From assembly GCA_004562395.1 (NCBI GenBank), contig SFQY01000052.1:1-12665 (forward strand): a DNA stretch of 12,665 nt. Reading direction: 5' to 3'. Below the pieces are notes generated by a model that had not been told where the DNA came from, searched no databases, and worked only from the letters and a program-made list of their open reading frames with translations. The translations under genes were made by a program, and so were the position numbers. This document shows positions 6,829 through 12,665 of the stretch, piece after piece (within the stretch, counting starts at the first letter, position 1; each line of letters opens with the position of its first letter). This stretch comes from a bacterium (GTDB lineage Bacteria > Bacillota > Clostridia > Oscillospirales > Oscillospiraceae).

Positions 6829-7887
6829 TTATTGGGAATTTTTTAAACGTTCGGCCTGGTCGGCGGTGGCAAGGGCGTTGATGATTTCGTCCAGGTCGCC
6901 GTCCATGACGGCGTCGATGCGGTACAATGTCAGATTCACCCGGTGGTCCGTGACCCGGCCCTGGGGGAAATTGTAGGTGCGGATCCGCTCGTTGCGCATT
7001 CCGGTGCCCACCTGGCTGCGGCGCAGGCCCGTGACCTGGCTGTCCAGGCGCTCCCGCTCGATCTCGTAGAGCTTGCTGGCCAGCATCCGCATACACTTCT
7101 CCCGGTTCTGGACCTGGCTGCGCTCCTCCTGGCAGGACACCACGATCCCCGAGGGCTTGTGGATCAGCCGCACCGCCGAGGAGGTCTTGTTGATGTGCTG
7201 GCCTCCGGCGCCGCTGGAGCGGAAGACCTGCATCTCGATGTCCGCAGGGTTGATCTGCACGTCCACCTCCTCCATCTCCGGCAGCACCGCCACCGTGGCG
7301 GTGGAGGTGTGGACCCGGCCCCCGGACTCGGTCTCCGGCACCCGCTGGACCCGGTGGACCCCGGACTCGTACTTCATCCGGGCGTAGGCCCCCCGGCCGT
7401 TGAGGATGAAGTCCGCCTCCTTCACGCCCCCCAGCTCCGTTTCGTTATAGTTCATCAGCTCCACGGTCCAGCCCATTCTGGCGGCGTACATGGAGTACAT
7501 CCGGAACAGGCTATGGGCAAACAGGGCGCTTTCCTCCCCGCCCACGCCGCCCCGGATCTCCACGATGACGCTTTTGTCGTCGTCGGGGTCCCTGGGCAGC
7601 AGCAGGATCTGCAGCTTTTCCAGCAGGGCCTCCCGCTGCTGCTTGGCCTGGGTGAAGGTCTGCTGGCACAGCTCCTTCAGCTCCGGGTCCGCCATCAGCT
7701 CCTGGGCCTCGGCCATGTCCGATTCCGCCCTGGCCAGGGCCTGAGCGGCCTGCACAATGGGCTCCAGGTCGTTCTTCTCCCGCAGCAGCTTCGCCGCCCG
7801 TTTGGGGTCCGAATAGAAATCCGGCTGCTCCGAACGGGCGCAGAGCTCCTCGTATTTATCGCAAAGGGCCTTGATTTTTTCCAGCAT
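6829..7887 (-). CDS. prfA: Peptide chain release factor 1
   Basis: Class I release factor that reads UAA and UAG stop codons on the ribosome and triggers hydrolysis of peptidyl-tRNA. The 352 residues match the family length. GGQ is at 228-230 in GAGGQHINKTSSAVR, and the stop-codon-reading PxT motif appears as PET (184-186) in RVPETESGGRVHTS, typical for RF1 rather than the SPF of RF2. The C-terminal RIRTYNFPQGRVTDHR (301-316) is canonical; the preceding GTGMRNE departs from the common GDRSE. ATG 7887 follows AGGAG at a good distance. The upstream gene is rlmA, 126 bases away on the same strand, not the often-seen prmC, which modifies the GGQ glutamine. No clear terminator follows; a repeat starts within about 10 bases of the stop. 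Confidence 0.98.
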   Translation of the reverse strand: MLEKIKALCDKYEELCARSEQPDFYSDPKRAAKLLREKNDLEPIVQAAQALARAESDMAEAQELMADPELKELCQQTFTQAKQQREALLEKLQILLLPRDPDDDKSVIVEIRGGVGGEESALFAHSLFRMYSMYAARMGWTVELMNYNETELGGVKEADFILNGRGAYARMKYESGVHRVQRVPETESGGRVHTSTATVAVLPEMEEVDVQINPADIEMQVFRSSGAGGQHINKTSSAVRLIHKPSGIVVSCQEERSQVQNREKCMRMLASKLYEIERERLDSQVTGLRRSQVGTGMRNERIRTYNFPQGRVTDHRVNLTLYRIDAVMDGDLDEIINALATADQAERLKNSQ

Positions 7888-8013
7888 ATGGTACTCCTGA
7901 TTGGGAAATTCCCCCTTCGTTCCGGGGTTTTTGCAAGGAATTCGACATTTTTCCAGACATACACCCGGTCAGCGGGGGCATGTTAACATCGCGCGGCAGT
8001 CCGAAGCCTCGAT

Positions 8014-8814
8014 TTACCGGCGCTGATAGATGTTCAGCACGCAGCTGGCGGTGTCCGTCAGCCGGTCCGTGTCCGCAAGGCGTTGGGCGCCGGCTTTGGT
8101 GATGCGAAACAGGTGGGGCGTCATGGAAAGCAGGTTTTCCACCTGCCGGCCCTCAACGGTGAAGGAAAACCGGATGGGCGCCCAGCCGGTGAGGGCGAAG
8201 CCCGGAAGCTCCGGATGGAGCACCTTCTCCCGGCTGTCCAGGTGGTCGTAGATCACGGACTTGAGGCCCAGCAGATGGTCCTGGGCCGCCAGCACCTGCA
8301 GAAAGTACCCGCCGGGGGCCAGAACCCGGTGAAATTCCTCCGGCACCGTCAGGGCGAAGAGGCTGGTGAGCAGCCCCACGGAGGCGTCCTCCAGAGGGAT
8401 GTGGGCGGCGGTGGCGCAGAGCCATTGGCAATGCTTGTATTTTCCCGCGGCCAGCCGGACGGCCTCCTTGGAGATGTCCAGCCCCGTCAGGGGCAGGTTC
8501 AGGGCCTGGGACAGCCGGGCGGCGTAATAGCCCTCCCCGCAGCCCACGTCCAGAATGGGTCCCGTGGGGTGCAGAGCGGCGGCGGTGTCCATGAGGGTCC
8601 GGGCGATGGGGGCGTAGAAGCCCGCCTCCAGAAATTCCCGCCGGCACCGGACCTGCTCCAGGGTGTCCCCGGGGTGCAGGGCGTGCTTCTGCTGAACGCT
8701 CAGCAGGTTCACATACCCCTGCCGGGCCACGTCAAAGCTGTGCCCCCGGGGGCAGACCCAGGTCTTTTCCAGGCTGTTCAGTTTTTCCCCGCAGATGGGA
8801 CAAAGCAAATTCAT
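8014..8814 (-). CDS. rlmA: 23S rRNA (guanine-N1)-methyltransferase, RlmA family
   Basis: SAM-dependent enzyme that methylates N1 of a guanine in 23S rRNA hairpin 35 (G745 or G748 in E. coli numbering; which one cannot be told from sequence). The product has 266 residues. An N-terminal zinc finger is visible as C5-x2-C8...C21-x3-H25, followed by ARQGYVNLL (30-38), PGDTLEQVRCRREFLEAGFY (48-67), and SAM motif I ILDVGCGEGYYA (87-98). There is no NPPY motif, so it is not PrmC. ATG 8814 is used because GGAGG lies about 8 bases upstream; a GTG at 8829 would place the ribosome binding site inside the gene. A good sigma-A promoter lies just upstream. prfA may be in the same transcript. The Streptomyces relative TlrB gives macrolide resistance; nothing here shows that role. 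Confidence 0.92.
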   Translation of the reverse strand: MNLLCPICGEKLNSLEKTWVCPRGHSFDVARQGYVNLLSVQQKHALHPGDTLEQVRCRREFLEAGFYAPIARTLMDTAAALHPTGPILDVGCGEGYYAARLSQALNLPLTGLDISKEAVRLAAGKYKHCQWLCATAAHIPLEDASVGLLTSLFALTVPEEFHRVLAPGGYFLQVLAAQDHLLGLKSVIYDHLDSREKVLHPELPGFALTGWAPIRFSFTVEGRQVENLLSMTPHLFRITKAGAQRLADTDRLTDTASCVLNIYQRR

Positions 8815-8834
8815 AGCGCGTTCCTCCACCTGAT

Positions 8835-8863
8835 ACTATACCCCATTTTTGCCCCTGCGTCAA
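8835..8863 (-). promoter_or_regulatory. Sigma-A promoter of rlmA
   Basis: On the minus strand TTGACG (8863-8858) and TATAGT (8840-8835) are separated by exactly 17 bases. The -10 box lies about 20 bases before the rlmA start codon, so the leader would be short. It may also serve prfA. Confidence 0.8.
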
Positions 8864-8913
8864 ATAGAATGCATAAAGAAAATGAAAAAAGGAAAATTCG
8901 GGGCAGCGGCGGC

Positions 8914-9339
8914 CCTTGCGGCCGCCCGTGGCCGCAAGGCGCTGGGGACGCAGATATGAGATATGAGATATAAGATATAAGATATAAGTTGTGGTATCCC
9001 CTTCGGGGATCATTTGGAAATGTTGGAACGCCGGAAAATTGGTGTTTGCAGGGATGCCGGAGCGCAAAGCCTCCCTTGCCTAAAGGGAGGTGCCCGAAGG
9101 GCGGAGGGATTGAAGCGGTACCAGGTAACGAATTCGCCCAGGGTTTCGGCGAAATGGTAACATCTGCCGCGAGAATCCCTCAGTCAGCTTCGCTGACAGC
9201 TCCCTTTAGGCAAGGGAGCCTTTGGTGCGGCTCACCCCTACAAATTCCTATTTATCGGTGCGCTTACGAAAGCCGATGGTCTGAAATGGGATTTCAAAAG
9301 GATCCCCGAAGGGGGTACCACATCTGATATCTGATATCT
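8914..9339. repeat. Complete nested composite repeat with core (ii)
   Basis: From outside inward: a GC-rich hairpin on the left only (stem 8914-8923/8930-8939); heptamers AGATAT(A/G) in five perfect copies (8952-8986), answered in reverse by two (9326-9339); a hairpin module ATCCCC/GGGGAT next to GTGGT (8991-9010), answered by 9302-9320; border modules (about 9029-9052 and 9232-9258); and core (ii), with 24-bp arms at 9066-9089 and 9200-9223 differing at one position. Inside core (ii) are smaller hairpins, for example around TCAGCTTCGCTGA (9184-9196). No gene is seen between rlmA and the deacetylase. Confidence 0.85.
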
Positions 9340-9378
9340 ATTTTTCTTTCTACATTACCAGAAAGGTTGGGATTGGAT

Positions 9379-10053
9379 ATGCGGCGGGTATTGGCGGTTT
9401 TGGGAATTCTCGCGGTGCTGGCGGGGCCGGGGCGGGGGGCGGAGGCGAAAAAATACGTGGCGCTGACCTTCGACGACGGCCCCTCCGGGAAGTACACCCG
9501 CAGGCTCCTGGACGGGCTTTACGACCGGGGGGTGAAGGCCACCTTCCTGCTCTGCGGCTACCGGATCAAGGACTACCCGGACATCACCCAGCGGATCTTC
9601 GACGAGGGCCACGAGATTGGCTACCACGGCTACAGCCACAAGAACATGAAGGACATGAGCCGCCGGACCATCGCCGCCGAGATCATGGACACCCAGGCCC
9701 TGCTGCCGGAGGGCTGCAATCCCGTTTTTCTGCGGCCTCCCGGAGGCTGCTGCGGCGACGCGGTGCGGCAGGTGGCCCAGGCCCGGCATCTGGCCATCCT
9801 CAACTGGTCCGTGGACCCCCGGGACTGGGCTACCCACGACACCGCCGCCGTGGAGCGCTCGGTGCTGGAAAACGTGAAGGACGGGGACATCGTGCTGCTG
9901 CACGACATGACCGACTGCTCCGTCCAGGCGGCCCTGGACATCGTGGACGCCCTGCTGGAGCAGAACTATGAGCTGGTCACCGTCTCCCAGCTGGCCAAGC
10001 TCCGGGGGGTCTCCCTCAGACCCGGGCAGGTGTATTACCGGTTTGGACCATAG
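9379..10053 (+). CDS. Secreted NodB-type polysaccharide deacetylase
   Basis: Carbohydrate esterase family 4-type enzyme that removes acetyl groups from N-acetylated sugars, probably peptidoglycan or another cell-surface polymer, outside the membrane. The 224 residues begin with a signal peptide (Arg2-Arg3, hydrophobic stretch 4-16, probable cut after GAEA near 21-23) followed directly by the NodB domain. All catalytic motifs are present: TFDDGP with Asp32/Asp33 (30-35), HGYSH with His83 and His87, RPPGG (119-123), WSVDPRDW (143-150) and LLHD with His175 (173-176). It resembles the PdaA/PdaB group, but the substrate cannot be fixed from sequence. The start is uncertain: AAAGG (9362-9366) is 12 bases from ATG 9379 and 6 from TTG 9373. 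It is flanked by repeats on both sides and seems to be a single-gene unit. Confidence 0.92.
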   Translation: MRRVLAVLGILAVLAGPGRGAEAKKYVALTFDDGPSGKYTRRLLDGLYDRGVKATFLLCGYRIKDYPDITQRIFDEGHEIGYHGYSHKNMKDMSRRTIAAEIMDTQALLPEGCNPVFLRPPGGCCGDAVRQVAQARHLAILNWSVDPRDWATHDTAAVERSVLENVKDGDIVLLHDMTDCSVQAALDIVDALLEQNYELVTVSQLAKLRGVSLRPGQVYYRFGP

Positions 10054-10079
10054 GCTTTTTTATGGGGAAGATTTCCTGC

Positions 10080-10575
10080 TGTCATTGCGCCGAGGCCGCA
10101 CCAGTGTCATTGCGGGGAGACTCCATTTCCCTGTCATTGCGTGGAGCGCAGTACCCCATTCCTCTGTCATTGCGAGGAGCGAAGCGACGTGGCAATCCGT
10201 TCTCCTTTTTGTGGTGGGTACGAATTTGCAACGTTGCAAGGGGGAACGGATTGCCGCGCCAGTGTGCGCACTGGCTCGCAATGACAGGTGGGGGGAAGGC
10301 GGGCGCGTTGATTTTTACGCTGGCATTGTGGGGAGGCCGCGCTCCTGTCATTGCGGGGAGCGCAGTACTCCATTCCACTGTCATTGCGAGGAGCGAAGCG
10401 ACGTGGCAATCCGTTCTCCTTTTCGTGGCGGGTGCGGGATCGCTACGTTGCAAGGGGGAACGGATTGCCGCGCCAGTGTGCGCACTGGCTCGCAATGACA
10501 GAGGGGGAACGTTGCCCGCTTTTTCTGTCATTGCGGGGAGCGCAGGACCCCATTCCACTGTCATTGCGAGGAAGC
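10080..10575. repeat. Array of TGTCATTGCG repeats
   Basis: TGTCATTGCG occurs at 10080, 10105, 10132, 10165, 10346, 10379, 10526 and 10559, and inverted at 10277 and 10491. Two complete 122-bp inverted elements (10165-10286 and 10379-10500) have perfect 12-bp ends TGTCATTGCGAG/CTCGCAATGACA. Each arm is a hairpin (ATTGCGAG...GTGGCAAT on the left, ATTGCCGCG...CTCGCAAT on the right, with tip CCAGTGTGCGCACTGG). The block 10132-10286 is duplicated at 10346-10500 (offset 214), with a third partial start at 10526. The array fills the gap between the deacetylase and the thiT promoter; no gene is seen in it. Confidence 0.9.
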
Positions 10576-10661
10576 CGTGGGGCGTGGTGACCGAAGGGAG
10601 TGCCTTTGGCGCAATCCGGTCTCTCCTTGGAAGATGTTGGCGGCTTTATGGAATTGCGGTA

Positions 10662-10689
10662 TTGACAGCGGCGGGTTTTGGGGTATAAT
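10662..10689 (+). promoter_or_regulatory. Sigma-A promoter of thiT
   Basis: A perfect TTGACA (10662-10667) and a perfect TATAAT (10684-10689) are separated by 16 bases. Transcription would start near 10696, just before the TPP aptamer. Confidence 0.9.
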
Positions 10690-10709
10690 GGGGGCAGATC
10701 GCGCGCAAA

Positions 10710-10801
10710 GACGTCTTCGGGGTGCCGGGTGAGCCGGCTGAGATTGGACCGGATGGTCCTGACCCGTGAACCTGATACGGCCAATACCGTCGGAGGGAAA
10801 G
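10710..10801 (+). ncRNA. TPP (thi-box) riboswitch aptamer
   Basis: Conserved thi-box parts appear in order: GGGGTGCC (10719-10726), CTGAGA (10738-10743), TGAACCTGAT (10767-10776), AATACCG (10783-10789) and GGAGGGA (10792-10798). Helices can be drawn: P2 GCCGG/CCGGC (10724-10728/10734-10738), a P3 GGACC/GGTCC (10746-10750/10755-10759) and CCGT/ACGG (10764-10767/10777-10780) closing the conserved loop. It senses thiamine diphosphate and lies in the leader of thiT. Confidence 0.95.
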
Positions 10802-10823
10802 ATGCAAAATGGAGATACCTATC

Positions 10824-10867
10824 GTATCGCGTTGCACCTGGACGGTTTGCAACGCGGTACTTTTTTT
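10824..10867 (+). terminator. Riboswitch-controlled intrinsic terminator before thiT
   Basis: GTATCGCGTTGCA (10824-10836) pairs with TGCAACGCGGTAC (10848-10860), a 13-bp stem with one G-U pair and an 11-base loop, followed by seven Ts (10861-10867). It lies between the aptamer and the thiT ribosome binding site, indicating control by transcription termination when TPP is bound. Possible antiterminator pairings are TGCAAA (10803-10808) with TTTGCA (10846-10851), or ACCGTC (10786-10791) with GACGGT (10841-10846). Confidence 0.88.
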
Positions 10868-10881
10868 CGGAGGTTTTTCCC

Positions 10882-11535
10882 ATGCAAACCAAAACAAAAC
10901 GTCTGACCGAAAGCGCCATGCTGCTGGCAATGGCCATTGTCCTGGAGCTGGTGTCCAAGAGCTTCATCCCCGAAATGCCCTTCGGCGGGCAGATCACCCT
11001 GGTGAGTATGCTGCCGGTGGTGCTGATCTCCTACCGCCACGGGGTCAAGTGGGGCCTGGTGTCCGGACTGTGCTACGCCCTCATTGAGATGGTCATCGGC
11101 GCCAAGACCGTGGCCGCCGCTTTCCAGCCCGGCTACTTCGGCGACGAGACCATGATCCTCAACGCCCTGATCATGTGCCTGCTGGACTACATCCTGGCCT
11201 TCTCCCTGCTGGGTCTGGGCGGCATCTTCCGCAATAAGATCAAGAACCCCGGCCTGTCCCTGATGTGCGGCTCCCTGGTGGCTCTGGGGGCCCGGTACCT
11301 GGCCCATGTTCTCTCCGGCTACATCCTCTTCTCCGGCTGGGCCGAGTGGTTCTTCACCCAGGACGGCTTCCCCGCCTGGGGCGCGCAGCTGGTCCAGTCC
11401 CTGACCCCCGGGGTCCTGGGCTGGGTGTACTCCCTGGTGTACAACGGCATGTACATGGTGCCCGAGATGATCCTCACCGCCCTGGCCGCCCTGCTCATCG
11501 CCCGGGTGCCCAGGATTGTCGCAAAGGTCAGCTGA
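10882..11535 (+). CDS. thiT: Thiamine ECF transporter substrate-binding subunit ThiT
   Basis: Membrane S-component that binds thiamine and works with a shared ECF module (EcfA, EcfA', EcfT; none in this window). The 217 residues form about six hydrophobic segments. Helix 1 carries the A12-x3-A16 pattern (AMLLA) used by S-components to contact EcfT. GGQITLVSMLP (35-45), LDYILAFSLLGLGG (101-114), His142, GWAEW (152-156) and VYNGMY (186-191) correspond to ThiT signatures, the His, Trp and Tyr/Asn residues being those expected to line the thiamine pocket. ATG 10882 follows GGAGG (10869-10873) by 8 bases; the longer frame from 10678 would translate the riboswitch. Regulation by the TPP riboswitch supports the assignment. 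The end product of thiN (353-979) is the repressing ligand. Confidence 0.96.
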   Translation: MQTKTKRLTESAMLLAMAIVLELVSKSFIPEMPFGGQITLVSMLPVVLISYRHGVKWGLVSGLCYALIEMVIGAKTVAAAFQPGYFGDETMILNALIMCLLDYILAFSLLGLGGIFRNKIKNPGLSLMCGSLVALGARYLAHVLSGYILFSGWAEWFFTQDGFPAWGAQLVQSLTPGVLGWVYSLVYNGMYMVPEMILTALAALLIARVPRIVAKVS

Positions 11536-11560
11536 CGGGAAGAAAAGGGACGTATCCTCT

Positions 11561-11588
11561 AACCTTCCCCCCCCGGGGGGAAGGTTTT
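11561..11588 (+). terminator. Hairpin after thiT, possible terminator made of repeat
   Basis: AACCTTCCCCCC (11561-11572) pairs with GGGGGGAAGGTT (11575-11586), then TT. The T-tract is short and the sequence is the tip of repeat core (i), so it may be a repeat serving as a terminator. It is 26 bases after the thiT stop codon. Confidence 0.5.
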
Positions 11589-11599
11589 GCGCTCCGGGA

Positions 11600-11880
11600 T
11601 CCCAACAAATTCCAATTCAGGTTATCGGTTTTCATAAACTCACCTGCAAATTGGTGTTTGTAAGGATGCCGCAACGCAAAGCCTCCCTTGCCTAAAGGGA
11701 GGTGCCCGAAGGGCGGAGGGATTAGGCGGTACCAGGTAACGAATTCGCCCAAGGTTTCGGCGAAATGGTAACAGCTGCCGCGAGAATCCCTCAGTCAGCT
11801 TCGCTGACAGCTCCCTTTAGGCAAGGGAGCCTTTGGTGCGGCGCACCCCTACAAATTCCAATTTTTCGGTGCGCTTACGA
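11600..11880. repeat. Composite repeat with core (ii), second copy
   Basis: Two border modules stand back to back (about 11602-11635 and 11645-11668). Core (ii) follows at 11678-11834, with arms 11678-11701 and 11811-11834, then a right border (about 11850-11878). The core and flanks differ from the copy at 9066-9223 by only a few bases: a small indel near GGGATT and single changes. No heptamer or hairpin module is attached here, unlike the first copy. No gene is seen from thiT to the terminator at 11888. Confidence 0.85.
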
Positions 11881-11918
11881 AAAAACAGGGCGTCCCCCCT
11901 TTGGGGGACGCCCTTTTT
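11880..11918 (-). terminator. Terminator of the small Cys-rich gene (bidirectional)
   Basis: GGGCGTCCCCC (11888-11898) pairs with GGGGGACGCCC (11903-11913) around a 4-base loop. On the minus strand the stem is followed two bases later by six Ts; on the plus strand by five Ts. It starts only 5-10 bases beyond the stop codon of the mini-gene and supports that gene being real. Confidence 0.85.
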
Positions 11919-11922
11919 GCCC

Positions 11923-12072
11923 TTAGCAGCAGCCGCAGTTGTTATTGTTGTCGCAGCCGTTCCAGTTGCCGCAGCCCCAGTTGTTGCCGCAGTTGCAGAA
12001 CAGCAGGATCAGAATGATGATCCACCACCAGTTGTTGTTCAGGCAGCCACAGATACCGTTGTTGTTACACAT
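11923..12072 (-). CDS. Small Cys/Asn/Gly-rich membrane protein, 49 residues
   Basis: Function unknown. The product has 10 Cys and about 15 Asn among 49 residues. An N-terminal MCNNNGICGC precedes NNN, then a short hydrophobic segment WWWIIILILLF (15-25), then a tail of C/G/N/W residues ending CGCC. One membrane segment is likely although short. Evidence for a gene: GGAGGG 6 bases before ATG 12072, a TAA stop, and a strong terminator directly after it. Gly/Asn/Cys codons are strongly biased (AAC, TGC, GGC), as in the neighbours. Similar very short Cys-rich proteins occur in Clostridia and are usually annotated as hypothetical, some as 'high-cysteine' proteins; membership is a guess. Metal binding, disulfide cross-linking or a spore or envelope role are possible, none shown. 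No clear promoter is seen. Confidence 0.75.
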   Translation of the reverse strand: MCNNNGICGCLNNNWWWIIILILLFCNCGNNWGCGNWNGCDNNNNCGCC

Positions 12073-12210
12073 AAGGATCCCTCCGAAAGACTTTTTTGAG
12101 CGTCGCCGCTCATCCCATCCTATTCCGGAGGCTGAAAAATGTGCCGCCCCGGGGCCGATTCCGTCAGAAATTCTCCCAGGCCCATGACATTGCCCCGGGG
12201 ACCCCGCGCA
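12073..12210. other. Leader region of the small gene, no gene seen
   Basis: About 140 bases that are not part of the recognised repeat families. Apart from the ribosome binding site next to 12072 and a weak 5-bp hairpin (GAGCG/CGCTC near 12098-12111), I find no clear promoter box, operator or reading frame. Confidence 0.5.
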
Positions 12211-12530
12211 GGGGACGAAGATATCAGATATGAGATATGAGATGTGGGATCCCCTTCGGGGATGATTTTAAATCTGCTGATCGGTTTTGCCCAACGGTCC
12301 GGTAAATTGGAATTTGTTGAGATGAGGGACCGCAATACCTTCCCCCGGGGGGAAGGGGGACCGCGAAGCGGTGGATGAGGAATGGCGACATCTTACCATT
12401 CTCAACGCAGTCAATTCAAACGGTACAGACTTTTCCAATATACCTTTTTAACGAAATGCATATAAATTCGGAACAGATCGCCGTTCCTCATCCGCCCCAG
12501 TGTGCGCACTGGGGCACCTTCCCCCCGGGG
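12211..12530. repeat. Composite repeat, left half with core (i)
   Basis: Same architecture as 1-254 in opposite orientation: GGGGACGAAG (12211-12220), three heptamers AGATAT(C/G) (12219-12239), hairpin ATCCCC/GGGGAT (12249-12263), border module (about 12280-12318), then core (i) with CCTTCCCCCGGGGGGAAGG (12339-12357), tip ACCGCGAAGCGGT (about 12360-12372), and the right-arm tip CCAGTGTGCGCACTGG (12497-12512). The right arm is broken at 12530/12531 by a CAATG element. Confidence 0.85.
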
Positions 12531-12665
12531 CAATGTCATTAACTTAAGGGACCAGGGTCCAATTTTCCTGTCATTGCGAACCAGTCCGCAGACTGGTGTG
12601 GCAATCCGTTCCCCTTGCAGCGTCCCGATTTCGAACATGTTACCAAGGAGAAAACGGATTGCCAC
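12531..12665. mobile_element. CAATG element, cut by the window end
   Basis: It starts CAATGTCATTAACTTAAGGG, as does the element at 5136, and contains TGTCATTGCGAACC with a variant hairpin tip (12581-12596), then GTGGCAATCCGTTCCCCTT (12597-12617). It is longer than the first copy and has an extra opposing arm (AACGGATTGCCAC at the window end). It is inserted directly after CCCCCCGGGG of core (i); the uninterrupted site is seen at 6745-6754. Confidence 0.7.

Noticed and set aside
7888..8013. Separate prfA promoter
   Set aside because: TTAACA with a TGTATG-like box can be found, but the match is weak, so I did not list it.
8952..8986. Heptamers as origin DnaA/iteron sites
   Set aside because: The unit is not a DnaA box, the tracts are scattered over four places within repeats, and no replication gene is nearby.
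8866..8994. Small plus-strand ORF starting MHKENEKRK
   Set aside because: It runs into the GC hairpin and heptamer tract, has no ribosome binding site, and overlaps the rlmA promoter region.
10080..10575. Possible CRISPR array
   Set aside because: The regular 10-mers are separated by sequence that is itself repeated, occur in both orientations with uneven spacing, and no cas gene is present.
10678..10881. N-terminal extension of ThiT
   Set aside because: It would translate the TPP aptamer and terminator; ATG 10882 has GGAGG at 8 bases.
10060..10997. Several frames of 70-208 codons over the TGTCATTGCG array
   Set aside because: Their peptides repeat the same string (ARSEATWQS, CHCEERSDVA and the like) because they translate dispersed repeats.
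11833..12099. 88-codon plus-strand frame, Val/Ala-rich
   Set aside because: It crosses a repeat end and a terminator and is antisense to the better supported 49-residue gene.

Overview
The window looks like chromosomal DNA of a GC-rich, low-complexity-rich member of the Clostridia, most likely a gut Oscillospiraceae-type bacterium. This is an inference from the protein styles (ThiT/ThiN, TsaE/TsaB, a CtpE-like P-type ATPase), strong GGAGG ribosome binding sites, GC-biased codons and very dense intergenic repeats. No species can be named from the sequence alone.

Layout. Plus strand, left: thiN (353-979, thiamine pyrophosphokinase) and a CtpE-like P-type ATPase (1248-3617). Minus strand, centre: rlmA (8814-8014), prfA (7887-6829), tsaE (6423-5986), tsaB (6005-5301) and upp (4886-4257). 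These are housekeeping genes for 23S rRNA methylation, translation termination, t6A tRNA modification and uracil salvage. Plus strand, right: a secreted NodB-type polysaccharide deacetylase (9379-10053), then a complete TPP-riboswitch unit (promoter, aptamer, terminator) driving the thiamine transporter gene thiT (10882-11535). Minus strand, far right: a 49-residue Cys/Asn/Gly-rich membrane mini-protein (12072-11923) with a strong ribosome binding site and its own terminator.

How the genes work together. ThiT (thiamine uptake, needing an ECF module encoded elsewhere) and ThiN (thiamine to thiamine diphosphate) suggest thiamine scavenging; the end product is the ligand that would shut thiT off. 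TsaE and TsaB are two of the t6A synthesis proteins and are translationally coupled. RlmA, prfA, tsaEB and upp may be partly co-transcribed from a good sigma-A promoter in front of rlmA, but repeats separate most of them.

The most unusual aspect is what lies between the genes. Most long gaps are built from short non-coding mobile-looking repeats assembled from interchangeable modules: several core inverted repeats, one shared border module, a hairpin-plus-heptamer module, and shared palindromic hairpin tips. They are nested inside each other, and one insertion has an apparent 10-bp target duplication. I see no transposase, CRISPR array, rRNA, tRNA or phage gene.
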